From: Chrysochromulina parva
Taxonomy: Eukaryota > Haptophyta > Prymnesiales > Chrysochromulinaceae
DNA length: 34,332 bases
NCBI GenBank assembly: GCA_002887195.1
Contig: PJAB01000204.1
Coordinates: 1-34,332 of the forward strand
Direction: 5' to 3'
The position numbers and the translations under genes were made by a program. Below, piece by piece: positions 1 through 7,967 of this stretch (its first letter is position 1; the number at the start of each line of letters is the position of its first letter). The notes beneath the pieces were generated by a model. It was not told the DNA's origin. It ran no database searches and saw nothing but the letters and a program-made list of their open reading frames with translations.

Positions 1-317
1 TCGGACGTCGCTGGCGCCGTCACTGGTGCCTCTGAGGTGGCTGGTGATGGCGCTGGCGCTGGCTCAGGCACTGGCTCGGGCGCAGGCGCAGGCGCAGGCC
101 CCAGCGCGGGCGCGGGCGCGGGCGCGGGCGCGATGTCCTCGGTGGCGAGGTCCATCATCTCCCAGAGGAGCGCCTGTGTGACGGCCGACGGCTGACCTGT
201 CGGATCGGGCGACTTGGGCGTAGACGAAACACCCTTCTTGGATGGCGAACGTACCTTGGCTGGCGTCCCCTTGCCTCCCCCGACCAATGAGGACTTTCGC
301 CCTGAGAAGAGCTCCAT
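1..317 (-). CDS. Pro/Ala-rich protein, N-terminal part (runs off window)
   Basis: An open frame starts at the ATG at 317 and stays open to the window edge, giving about 105 residues of a longer protein. The first 55 residues are basic and rich in Ser, Lys and Pro (MELFSGRKSSLVGGGKGTP, then SPSKKG). A short amphipathic stretch (VTQALLWEMMDLATEDI) follows, then a run of Ala-Pro pairs. The PA run resembles the linker of the EF-hand protein at 18763-20637, but this is compositional and does not prove common origin. No stop is seen in frame upstream of the ATG as far as I read, so the true start or an upstream exon could lie further out. Function is unknown. Low-complexity DNA can give long open frames by chance, so confidence is moderate. 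Confidence 0.45.
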   Translation of the reverse strand, partial: MELFSGRKSSLVGGGKGTPAKVRSPSKKGVSSTPKSPDPTGQPSAVTQALLWEMMDLATEDIAPAPAPAPALGPAPAPAPEPVPEPAPAPSPATSEAPVTAPATS

Positions 318-866
318 CCTGAGTGATTCGGGGCTGCCAGCACCCGCAGCCGCGGCAGCAGGCGGCGGAACTCGTCGCGATGAGCGCTTTGGTCCCCCGC
401 GTTTTGCTTTATTTCGCGTCCTCTGCGAGGGGCAAGTTTGAAAAGTTGTTTAGTTTAGATCAAAGGGCATGTGTAACGCCTCGAGGAGATCAGCGGAATC
501 CCGCAGAGCACGTTCACCGCGACGTGCGTCCAAACACACTCCCCACGGCACGGACGCGGCACGCCTCTTCTCGGAGCCGGATGCGCTTCTGAGATGTGTG
601 CGCGTCGACAGCTCGCCACGACCGCCTGACGGGTCGCGCAGTGCGCGCTCGGCCTTGCGCTTGTGTGACCGTCGCCGCCTCCCCCCACCACTGAGACACC
701 GACGCGACTGCCCTCGCACCCGCCGCCGCGTACGGTAGTCGAACCGCCGCCACCGGCCGTTCGCGCCCGCTACAGCGCTCGCAAATTCGAGAGTCGCGTT
801 CGCGGGCACGGGCTCCTCAGCGACCATGTACCAAGCACTGCGACCGATGCGCTCGTTACGCGCTTG
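318..866. other. Intergenic, no gene seen
   Basis: This lies between the start of the Pro/Ala-rich gene and the stop of the fucosyltransferase-like gene. Short open frames exist on both strands, but they are Arg-rich, overlap each other and show no domain. It presumably holds the 5' flank of one gene and the 3' flank of the other. Confidence 0.5.
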
Positions 867-2915
867 TCACAGCTCATTCCGCATGTGCCCCGGAGCGTTC
901 CCACGCGCCGCATCGGCAGCGGCTGCTGGCTTCATAGCCTCGGCGAGGAGTCGAAACTCCTGCGGCTTGAGCAGTCTGCATGCATTTCCGCTGGGCACGC
1001 GGTCCGAGACGCGCATCACGTCACTCAGGCCGGCGGCGGCAGCGTTGCCGAGGAAGCTCGAGTCCCCAATGCCAAACTGCACGTCAGCGAGCGCTAAGCC
1101 GATGAAATCGGCGGCCACCTTGCGCGCTGCCTCGCCATCGTCCCTTGTCGAGTGCACTGCGCGCCCCGAGATCGTGAGCACACGCGCCGCCCCAAGGACG
1201 GCACGCGCGCGCGCCACGCCGTGCTCCGTGTCGGACGCGACGAACACGTGTACACGACGCGCCGGGCCGGGCGTATCCGCGAGCTGCAGCGCCGCATCGA
1301 TTTGGTTCACAGAGCGATTCACACACGCGAGCTCCCTCTCGAGCCCCTCCACTCCAATGCGTTCGAACTTAGCCACGACGTCGGGGTCGTCGCCGTTGAC
1401 GCACTCAACGCACTCGGATTGCATCGCCGCATCGCCTCGGCGCACCTGATGAGGGAGGCAATCAGAGGCCATCAGCATGCACTCAGAGGATTGCATCGCC
1501 GCGTCGCCTCGGCGCACATGGAGCCCGACCAGCACTGCGCTGCTCGCGCTCGCCGCCCCGCTCGCCGCCGTCGCTGCCGTTGGTCGGAGAGCTTCGACCA
1601 CCTCCGCCAGCACCCTCGCATGCACCGTGTCGCTCAGCCGTCGTACTAGACAGCGAGGCCCTGACAGGTCAGTATGTCCAGCGATGAGCTCCGCCACAGT
1701 CGCACGCTCATTGCGCATAGTCGCATCCAGCGTGCCGTCCGCCCCAACAAAGTCAGCCGCGTACATATTGATCACCGAGGGCGATTGGAACATCAACGGC
1801 CCCGGGGGAAAGTAGTCGGCGAGCGGCGCGCCCGATTTGGCAATATGCGTCCACCGGTTCCACCGGTTTTTGAGGATCTCGAGCGCCTCGTACGCGTTGC
1901 CGTCTTCGAGGGCGAGCACCCACTCGGAACCACGCCGGCTGCGGCGGCGGCGGCTGCTGCTGCGGCTGCGGCTGCTGCTGCTGCTGTTGCTCCTGTTGCT
2001 GCTGGCGCTGGTGCTGGGGCTGGTACTGCTGCCAGATTGATCAGAGCCGTTAGCTTGCCGCTCAGCATAGCGCTCGACGACGTCATCCTCACCCGTGCTC
2101 GCCGGGGCACCTGCTACCGCACCCGTGCCCAAGCTGCCTTCGTCGCGCTCATTCGAGTCCTCGTCACCGTCGATCCGACGGCACCTGTACGGGGGCACTG
2201 TGCTCTTCACGAGCTTGGCCCGCGCGGCACGGCAAGCAAGGAAGTTGGACCAGCCTCGGCTCGAGGGTCGCGATGCCAAGGGGGCGGAGGCAACCGCGAG
2301 GGTGTGCGCGCCGTGCATGCGGTACACGGCCGCTGAAATCGAGTCGTCCGGACCAATGAGGGACCCATAACGATTGAAGACGGCTGCTTCGGCACGGAAG
2401 GCGACCGGTCTACCGAGCACGATGCCGAGCAGCAGAGTCATCGCCTGCTCTTGCAGCACGTGCGCATAACCCGCACCGACCCGCGCACGCTCACGGTGCA
2501 GGATGAATGGCCTTGTGAGCTCGCCCTCAATCGTCTGGATGTGCTCAAAGTGCCACGCAATCGCAGACTCAACACGGGCACACGAGCGTGCCCGGAGGCA
2601 GAAGCGCTCGAGGACAGGCAGCGCGTACGGCCCATCGCGAGGACACAGAGGCACACGATGCACGGGCAACGCGGCATCGGCCATGTGTTCGAGCGGTGAT
2701 TTGTTCACTGATCGATCGTTGGAGTGCGCATTACGTTGCCAGTCATCAAAACCTCTTGCGCCCGGATGGCATGTGATAGCCTGAGTGCATCCACCGCACT
2801 CATGGGTGAGATTCCCATTAAGCGAGGTGCACTCCTCAGCACAGTGTGACTCGCACACAAGTCGACTTGAAGCGACGCTGGTGAGGAGAAGGCCAGCGTT
2901 TATGAAGGACGGCAT
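867..2915 (-). CDS. Fucosyltransferase-like glycosyltransferase, ER/Golgi, ends RNEL
   Basis: The frame encodes 682 residues from the ATG at 2915. That start gives a signal-peptide-like N-terminus (MPSFINAGLLLTSVASSRLVC); an in-frame ATG at 2960 would add 15 residues. A Cys-rich segment follows. GYAHVLQEQAMTLLLGIVLG (near residue 155) resembles the glycine-rich N-terminal motif of fucosyltransferases. At H466 lies VGLHVRRGD, the HxRRGD motif for GDP-fucose binding in GT11/GT23/O-FucT-type enzymes. Further on, VHVFVASD and a D-F-I-G-L-A-L-A-D...SSF block fit the same fold. The last four residues, RNEL, match the ER-retrieval pattern [KRHQSA][DENQ]EL; POFUT1 is also an ER fucosyltransferase with a KDEL-like tail. 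A Ser/Arg tract encoded by CTG-type repeats interrupts the middle. A 72-nt piece at 1446-1517 may be an intron. The exact family and acceptor are not settled. Confidence 0.55.
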   Translation of the reverse strand: MPSFINAGLLLTSVASSRLVCESHCAEECTSLNGNLTHECGGCTQAITCHPGARGFDDWQRNAHSNDRSVNKSPLEHMADAALPVHRVPLCPRDGPYALPVLERFCLRARSCARVESAIAWHFEHIQTIEGELTRPFILHRERARVGAGYAHVLQEQAMTLLLGIVLGRPVAFRAEAAVFNRYGSLIGPDDSISAAVYRMHGAHTLAVASAPLASRPSSRGWSNFLACRAARAKLVKSTVPPYRCRRIDGDEDSNERDEGSLGTGAVAGAPASTGEDDVVERYAERQANGSDQSGSSTSPSTSASSNRSNSSSSSRSRSSSRRRRSRRGSEWVLALEDGNAYEALEILKNRWNRWTHIAKSGAPLADYFPPGPLMFQSPSVINMYAADFVGADGTLDATMRNERATVAELIAGHTDLSGPRCLVRRLSDTVHARVLAEVVEALRPTAATAASGAASASSAVLVGLHVRRGDAAMQSSECMLMASDCLPHQVRRGDAAMQSECVECVNGDDPDVVAKFERIGVEGLERELACVNRSVNQIDAALQLADTPGPARRVHVFVASDTEHGVARARAVLGAARVLTISGRAVHSTRDDGEAARKVAADFIGLALADVQFGIGDSSFLGNAAAAGLSDVMRVSDRVPSGNACRLLKPQEFRLLAEAMKPAAAADAARGNAPGHMRNEL
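1410..1517 (-). repeat. Partial duplication of the HxRRGD segment, possible 72-nt intron
   Basis: Read on the minus strand, 1517-1479 and 1445-1410 are near-identical: GTGCGCCGAGGCGA, one C/T difference, then GCGGCGATGCAATCC, a TCT indel and GAGTGC. Unspliced, the protein carries VRRGDAAMQS twice, the second copy preceded by Q instead of H. The segment 1517-1446 begins GTGCGC and ends CATCAG, so it could be a phase-0 intron. Removing it leaves one intact HVRRGDAAMQS motif. Confidence 0.75.
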
Positions 2916-3133
2916 GCACACTTTCGCCGAAAAGGTCAGCTCAGAACGACCTACGAGCATATATTATTCAAAGTCGTCATGGCCTTGAGAGTTGTGTTGT
3001 CGCTTCGCACACGCGATGAAATTAGAAATCACGATGAATTTCATCCACTGCCTTTTTCTGCCACAGCGGCACAGCCTGTGTGTGCATGTCAAACCGCGAA
3101 TGCATGTGACTATCGTCCTCTCTGTGGCTCGGC

Positions 3134-3520
3134 TCACAAGGCATCGATGCGTCGTTGGACCTCGGCTGCCTTGTCGAAGTCTCCCAGATCAAGCGCCCTA
3201 TCCAGCTCGCCGAAGAGCGATTCTCTCCTCGCGCTCTTGAACGGGTTGAAGCCGGCGGTAGACTCCTTTTGCCGTTTGAGCTCTTCCGCCCTCTTCGCAT
3301 TCGCCTCTTCGAGCGCCGCGTCCGCTGCCTCCTTGATATTCGCCGCTGCACCGAGAGCTTCCTGCCACCAGGCTTTCGGAGCCGCACGGCTTGCGAGCTC
3401 GTCCGCTTGCCTCTTGAGAGCCTTCTCCTTGAGCTCGAGTTGCTCCTTGGCTGCCCTCTCCGCGCGCGTCTCGGACGGCGCCGATGGCCCGGGGCTCAAC
3501 GTCGACATTGGGTCGACCAT
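3134..3520 (-). CDS. Small coiled-coil protein with C-terminal UVR motif
   Basis: The frame encodes 128 residues from the ATG at 3520. Residues from about 17 to 90 are charged and helical (ERAAKEQLELKEKALKRQAD, EEANAKRAEELKRQ), consistent with a coiled coil. The C-terminus, GELDRALDLGDFDKAAEVQR, fits the UVR motif, a roughly 35-residue helical hairpin known from UvrB/UvrC, ClpC and plastid proteins, where it mediates protein contacts. No other domain is visible and no targeting peptide is clear from this start, so an upstream exon is possible. Partner and role are unknown. A longer frame on the opposite strand across this stretch is Arg/Leu-rich without a domain and is read as a shadow. Confidence 0.55.
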   Translation of the reverse strand: MVDPMSTLSPGPSAPSETRAERAAKEQLELKEKALKRQADELASRAAPKAWWQEALGAAANIKEAADAALEEANAKRAEELKRQKESTAGFNPFKSARRESLFGELDRALDLGDFDKAAEVQRRIDAL

Positions 3521-3661
3521 GGACGTAACGTACGCTTGAAGCGGTTGTTTCCTCCACGTGTCCTGGTTCTTCCTGTGGGAAGACGAGACTCAACGTCCGC
3601 AGCGAAGGTGAGCGATAGGACTACCGTGTGTGCAAAACGCGGCGTGCATGCGGGGTGGAGA

Positions 3662-4627
3662 TTACCAGTCCTTCGACTCCTTATCTGCCCAACTGATGCC
3701 CTCCGGTGTGCTCGGACTCGCCAAAGTTGGACTCGGCTGCGAGGGCTCGGCCGGTCTACCTGCCGACTGTCGCGCTCGGTTCGGCGCTTCAGGTGCCGCC
3801 GTCGAGGCCGCCGCCGCTGCAGCCGCTGCCGCAACTGCTGCGCCACTCGGCAAGCCCACCTGCACGCTGCTCACCTTGACCGGCGTGACTGGCCGGTCGT
3901 TCTGCGTGGGCACTTGCGAGATCGCGACCATGACATTGAAGCTCTCTTCGTCTATGCACTTGCCGAACACGGGATGTTTGCTGTCCCCCGGTGTGTACCA
4001 GTTCAGAACGTTGTTGTCGTTGACGTTCATGAAAAGCTGCGAGCCTCCCGAATTCGGCGCGCCTGTGTTCGCCATCGCAAGCGTCCCAGCGTCGTTCCGA
4101 ATCTTAACTGTGAACTCATCTGGGATTGTGCCGCCAGTGCCGCGCGAGATAATGCTACCATCCCGAAGATTTGTAAAGCTGGATTCGTCAGTTGGCCCGC
4201 CTGTGCCCGCACGCGGATCGTCAGGGTCCTTGGCATACGGGCACCCAAACTGTACCATAAATGACGGGATGACGCGGTGAAAGTGCAAGTTGTTATAGAA
4301 GCCCGACTCAGCAAGGTCTACAAAGTTGGAGACGGTGATGGGGCACTCGCTGAGAAAGAGCTCACATCGGATGGTGCCCGCGCTGGTCGTGAAGGTGACG
4401 ATGGGGTTCACTGACAAGGTTGACGGCGCGGTAGCACTTGGCACGACGGCAGCAGGTTTCGCCTTACCAAAGGACTGGGCTGGTGGCGACGGCGTTTTCT
4501 GCGTGACTGCACGCCCAAACGTTTTCGGTGGCGGAGTTGGCGGCGACGCCATCAATATGTATGCGCGCGTTGATGTGTGTGTAAGCTGAAGCGCGCACGT
4601 GAGCGCGGTAAGTACCGTGGCGTGCAT
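3662..4627 (-). CDS. Cyclophilin-type peptidyl-prolyl isomerase with signal peptide
   Basis: This encodes a 321-residue protein. I chose the ATG at 4627 because it gives a hydrophobic leader (MHATVLTALTCALQLTHTST); the open frame runs on upstream to 4885 but that part is unlike a leader. The cyclophilin domain spans about residues 75-248. It contains the family signature YNNLHFHRVIPSFMVQFG, with the catalytic Arg of FHR at 118 and F123, M124 and Q126. MANTGAPNSGGSQLFM and KHPVFG follow, as in active cyclophilins. The enzyme should catalyse cis-trans isomerisation of Xaa-Pro bonds, probably in the ER or, if the leader is bipartite, in a plastid compartment. A Pro-rich linker (residues 28-72) precedes the domain. 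A poly-Ala and Pro/Ser tail follows and ends ISWADKESKDW. No KDEL-type tail is present, so the final location is open. Confidence 0.9.
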   Translation of the reverse strand: MHATVLTALTCALQLTHTSTRAYILMASPPTPPPKTFGRAVTQKTPSPPAQSFGKAKPAAVVPSATAPSTLSVNPIVTFTTSAGTIRCELFLSECPITVSNFVDLAESGFYNNLHFHRVIPSFMVQFGCPYAKDPDDPRAGTGGPTDESSFTNLRDGSIISRGTGGTIPDEFTVKIRNDAGTLAMANTGAPNSGGSQLFMNVNDNNVLNWYTPGDSKHPVFGKCIDEESFNVMVAISQVPTQNDRPVTPVKVSSVQVGLPSGAAVAAAAAAAAASTAAPEAPNRARQSAGRPAEPSQPSPTLASPSTPEGISWADKESKDW

Positions 4628-4905
4628 CGTGATGAAATTTGTAATTTCGAGTTTCGTCCCACATCGAGACTTCGATTTTTCACTTTTGGTAGGGCGTTTC
4701 AGTGTCCACCGATCGCATGCACAGCGATACATTTCACGAAGACAAACGTGTTCACATCGACATCCATAAACCCAGAAAGCCCCTCCTTCGCCACACACAC
4801 AGTGACCGCAGACCACGCTCCGCTGCAGTCCTGAGGAGTCTCGCGCACGGTTTTGCACGCGCACCCTCGTATCGCACAGCCTCAAAAAGCCTCAATGCTC
4901 AAAGC

Positions 4906-6325
4906 TCAATCCTCATTCTCGTCGTAGGCGACGCGTGGCCTGTCTGCGGGGCCGAGTACCGTGGTCGAGGGCCCGCTCCCGCCCAGGAAGTTGACGAGAG
5001 TGCTGCGAAATGTGGCGACACGGAGATTCGGGTAGGGCACGGTGGGATGTGTGAGAGTATGACACACGGAAGGGCAGTCGAGACGCGAATGCGAGCGCGC
5101 ACTCTGGCGTGAAGGCGGTGGTGGCGAAAGGGCACTTGACGGCACTCTCTGTCAAGGTGTTGCGCGCCGAGCAGATACGAAACTTGGCGAGCGTCTTCGC
5201 GGGCATCACTCGCTTGGCGATGGGCCAAATCAAGTTGAGATAGGAGGGCACGTTGATGGCCACTGTGATCTGGAGCAACTGAGGGTAGTAGAGCTCCGAG
5301 TCCTTGGATGCGCGACCGAGGGCCTTGAAGAAACGCTTGTCGTTGTCCGTGAACTTGGACGAGTGCATGTCGAGGCACGTCACCATCTTGACGAGGCGGC
5401 GCGTCCGGCGGGTGGCCTCGTCGCACATGAGGAAGAGCTGCTCCTTTTGGAAGTTCATCGACTCGACGACCTCATCCTCCGTGAAGAGATCCATGAGCTT
5501 CTTTACATTCGACTTCCCCGCGCGAATCAGCTGCACCGGCTCGTCCATGGTCGTGCGCTGACTGTAGACCTCGGCGATGCTGTACCGTAGCAGCGGCTGA
5601 TATTTGGCATTGTCACCAGCGGCAGCACGTTCGAGGAGCTCCACGTTGGCGGCGCGATACGCGAGCGTGGCGCGCACGGCCTTCTCCGCGCCCTGATTGC
5701 CGTTGGAAAGGATAAAGCGCAGCAGCCAAATGTCGTCATAAGGCACGCGAGACCCAAGGTCATACTTGGACAAGTCTGTATCGGCAAGGGCCTCCCGCAG
5801 TGTCGCAATGGCGGCCGCGTTCGCAACGAGAAGTTCATCTACGTTTTTCTGCTCCCGTGTGAAGCCAAGCTTCTTGAAGGATGCACCCGGTGGCGCGCGC
5901 GGCCAATCGTTCGGAGTGACGGCTTTCGCCACGGGACACGAAACGGCTTCGGGCTCAGCGACGGACGCGGAGGACAGAACGGAGGACTTGAGGACAGGCT
6001 CATCCTCGGCCAGAGCGACGATGCTCTCGTGCACGGCATCAGTGGCGACCGGCTCTGGCTCAGTGGCTGCAGGTGGCGAGGTCTCGGGCGGAGATGAAGC
6101 AGCTGGTGCTGCCCACGCGTGGTGGTAAGGGCAGCCAGTAGGAGCAAGAGCACGTTCTGCTGAATTAGCGTCATCCACTTTGAGCATCGCCGCTGCCGCC
6201 AGCGCACTTTCCTCAGGGGGCGTGGGGTCAACCAGCACGACATCCATGGTAGAAGCGAGCTTCATGGGAGCCGGTTCTGGAGAGGTCGGCTCTTGGACCG
6301 TCTCTTTCGACGAAGCGCATCCCAT
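4906..6325 (-). CDS. CRAL-TRIO (Sec14-like) protein, N-terminally acylated, one intron
   Basis: The proposed model is exon 1 6325-5103, intron 5102-5003 (100 nt, GTGCGC...TTCGCAG) and exon 2 5002-4906, giving 439 residues. The start gives MGCASSKE, a textbook N-myristoylation (Gly2) plus palmitoylation (Cys3) site that should tether the protein to membranes. Residues 10-150 are Pro/Ala/Glu-rich and disordered. The CRAL-TRIO N-terminal helices (YDDIWLLRFILSNGNQGAEK) begin near 195. The lipid-binding domain follows at about 245-417 (LVKMVTCLDMHSSKF, then YYPQLLQITVAINVPSYLNL). The splice is supported by the family: it joins CPFATTAFTPD to TLVNFLGG, restoring the FLGG ending typical of Sec14 domains. 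Unspliced, the frame continues into unrelated Arg/His-rich sequence. The likely role is binding or transfer of a phosphoinositide or other lipid at a membrane; the ligand is unknown. Confidence 0.8.
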
Positions 6326-6622
6326 GTTGGAGGCGAAGAATAGAGAGAACAACTGTGTGCGTGCTCCAGCACAACCTCTCCGGCGCAGATCGAGACGAAA
6401 CGACCAAACACTCACACTTTCATGAACTCCCGGTGATGATGATTTTGCGGGAGTACCCGGTATGAATCATTTCATTGTGTGCGAGGGATTGCGGCGCGCC
6501 GCCGACACGCCGACGGCTGCGTGCATCCTGTGCTCCGCCGGCACAAGCAAAGCCAGCGCCACTGCAAGAGGAGTTCAACGCTTGCTGCTACATCTGTCTG
6601 GGATTTTCCTCGCTCTCGCACG

Positions 6623-7468
6623 ATGCCTCACGCGCGCATCATCGACACGTCCACGCCGTGGATCGCGATGCTGCGCAGCGTCGCGTCAACGACGCTCTAC
6701 ATTCGCGTCACAGACCTCATCGGCTTCTATGAATGCACGTCTAACGAGGTCGACATCCAGCAGCAGCTCCAGGTCGCAGGCATCAGCACAACGGTGGAGC
6801 AGGCATTCGACAGGTTGCTCTCCGGCTTCGACGATGGTCTCAACAAAGACACATTCCACACATTCCAGGTGCGGCCGTGCGACCACATCTCGGTGACCTT
6901 CGAATGGCTGGTGCGGGGCAGCGTGAAGCTCGCCTTCCGCTGTGCTGCCAGTGTGGAGCCGGCGCCTCGCATCCGCGACGAGCTGGTGCTGCCTCTGATG
7001 CGAGCCACGGAGCAGCTGCGGCTGCTCGTGCCACCGGCGGCGTCTGAGACGCAGGCGCAGTGGGAACCTCCACACACGCAGTGTGAAGGTAGCCTAACGG
7101 TGCCACGTGTGCAGCAGCTGCCGCTGGCCAACTTGAACGCTCCATTACTCGCTCAGATCCTTGAGCACGCGGGGCCCGACCGTCCTACCACTCGTGCTCC
7201 CACCGGGCCGGACGCTGCGGCATGCGCATCCGCCGTCGGAGCCAACGCGCCGAGCTTACCTCAGGACGAGGCCTCCGCTGGCGCTTATCGATCGCTAGCA
7301 GTGGGAGCGGCAGACAACCTGGCAGCGGTCGCGTTTGAGCCGGCATCCGCGTCCATGTTGCCGCTGGACCCGAGCGGCCTGAGCGAGGAGAGCGAGGACA
7401 TGGCGCGCAAGCGGAGGGCGAGGGAGGAGCGAGAGAGAAAGGCCAGCAAGAAGATTCAGAAAAAATGA
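6623..7468 (+). CDS. XLF/Cernunnos-like candidate NHEJ factor
   Basis: This encodes 281 residues from the ATG at 6623; the frame is open further upstream without a better start. The N-terminal 120 residues can be laid by eye along the XLF head domain. PWIAML lies where human XLF has PWAWL. LYIRVTDLIGFYE fits the LLVSDLQQVW strand and helix. VKLAFRCAA fits the FYWNFHC strand, and IRDELVLPLMRATEQLRLLV fits the start of the XLF stalk helix. The middle is Ala/Pro-rich and disordered. The protein ends in a basic tail (RKRRAREERERKASKKIQKK), as XLF and PAXX end in basic Ku-binding tails. If the call is right, it would scaffold Ku, XRCC4 and ligase IV at double-strand breaks. The coiled-coil stalk looks short and the match is distant; a different head-plus-helix protein of the XRCC4/SAS-6 group is the main alternative. 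Confidence 0.4.
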   Translation: MPHARIIDTSTPWIAMLRSVASTTLYIRVTDLIGFYECTSNEVDIQQQLQVAGISTTVEQAFDRLLSGFDDGLNKDTFHTFQVRPCDHISVTFEWLVRGSVKLAFRCAASVEPAPRIRDELVLPLMRATEQLRLLVPPAASETQAQWEPPHTQCEGSLTVPRVQQLPLANLNAPLLAQILEHAGPDRPTTRAPTGPDAAACASAVGANAPSLPQDEASAGAYRSLAVGAADNLAAVAFEPASASMLPLDPSGLSEESEDMARKRRAREERERKASKKIQKK

Positions 7469-7515
7469 TGCGAGATTGGCCAGATGCGAGATTTGGCCAG
7501 ATGCGACTTTGCCCA
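7467..7515 (+). repeat. Three 16-17 bp tandem copies overlapping a stop codon
   Basis: The units are GATGCGAGATTGGCCA (7467-7482), GATGCGAGATTTGGCCA (7483-7499) and a diverged third copy (7500-7515). The first copy begins inside the TGA of the XLF-like gene. Confidence 0.85.
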
Positions 7516-7967
7516 CTGGACCAAGAGACTAGAGAGAGAGACGCCCGAGGGGCCGAGCCGCCATGCCGCCTTTACCCTTTTGAGCCATGCCTTGAGCTCT
7601 GATTAGCTGGAGATGAACCCCCATCTCAGCGATCAGGAGTCGAGCGATCGCGGAGAGCTGCAAGAGGCTGCGATCCCAAAATAGGAGCGGGGCGGGGTGT
7701 TCGCCTCTCAGCTGTTCTTCGAAGCTACGCCTACGAAGGCGAGGCCGCGAGCGCCGGCGGTCTGTGGATACGTACACGCGAATGTTCTTAGGTATGCAGT
7801 GGTCTAGGTCAGCTGTACCGACACAGGGCCTCTATCGATATGAACGGAGGTGTGGCCGACACAGGCCGTTAGGCATGGGGTGAGGCCCAGTCAACCTTCA
7901 AACCCAGGGTGTGTATTCCGACACGGCGCTTCCCGGAATGTCATGATGCAGAAGGGCACGTTCAGTC
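7469..7967. other. Intergenic between two plus-strand genes
   Basis: Apart from the short tandem repeat at its left end, I see nothing firm. CCGACACAGG occurs twice (near 7818 and 7857). An 82-residue minus-strand frame (7529-7777) has no recognisable domain. The 5' flank of the receptor gene must lie at the right end. Confidence 0.5.

Noticed and set aside
1674..2336. 220-residue plus-strand frame with a long Ala run
   Set aside because: It is antisense to the Ser/Arg tract of the fucosyltransferase-like gene; the Ala run is the reverse reading of the trinucleotide repeat.
3155..4264. 369-residue plus-strand frame
   Set aside because: It is antisense to the UVR-motif and cyclophilin genes, Arg/Leu/Cys-rich, and has no domain; a shadow frame.
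7529..7777. 82-residue minus-strand frame
   Set aside because: It has no recognisable motif and no neighbour support; too short to claim.
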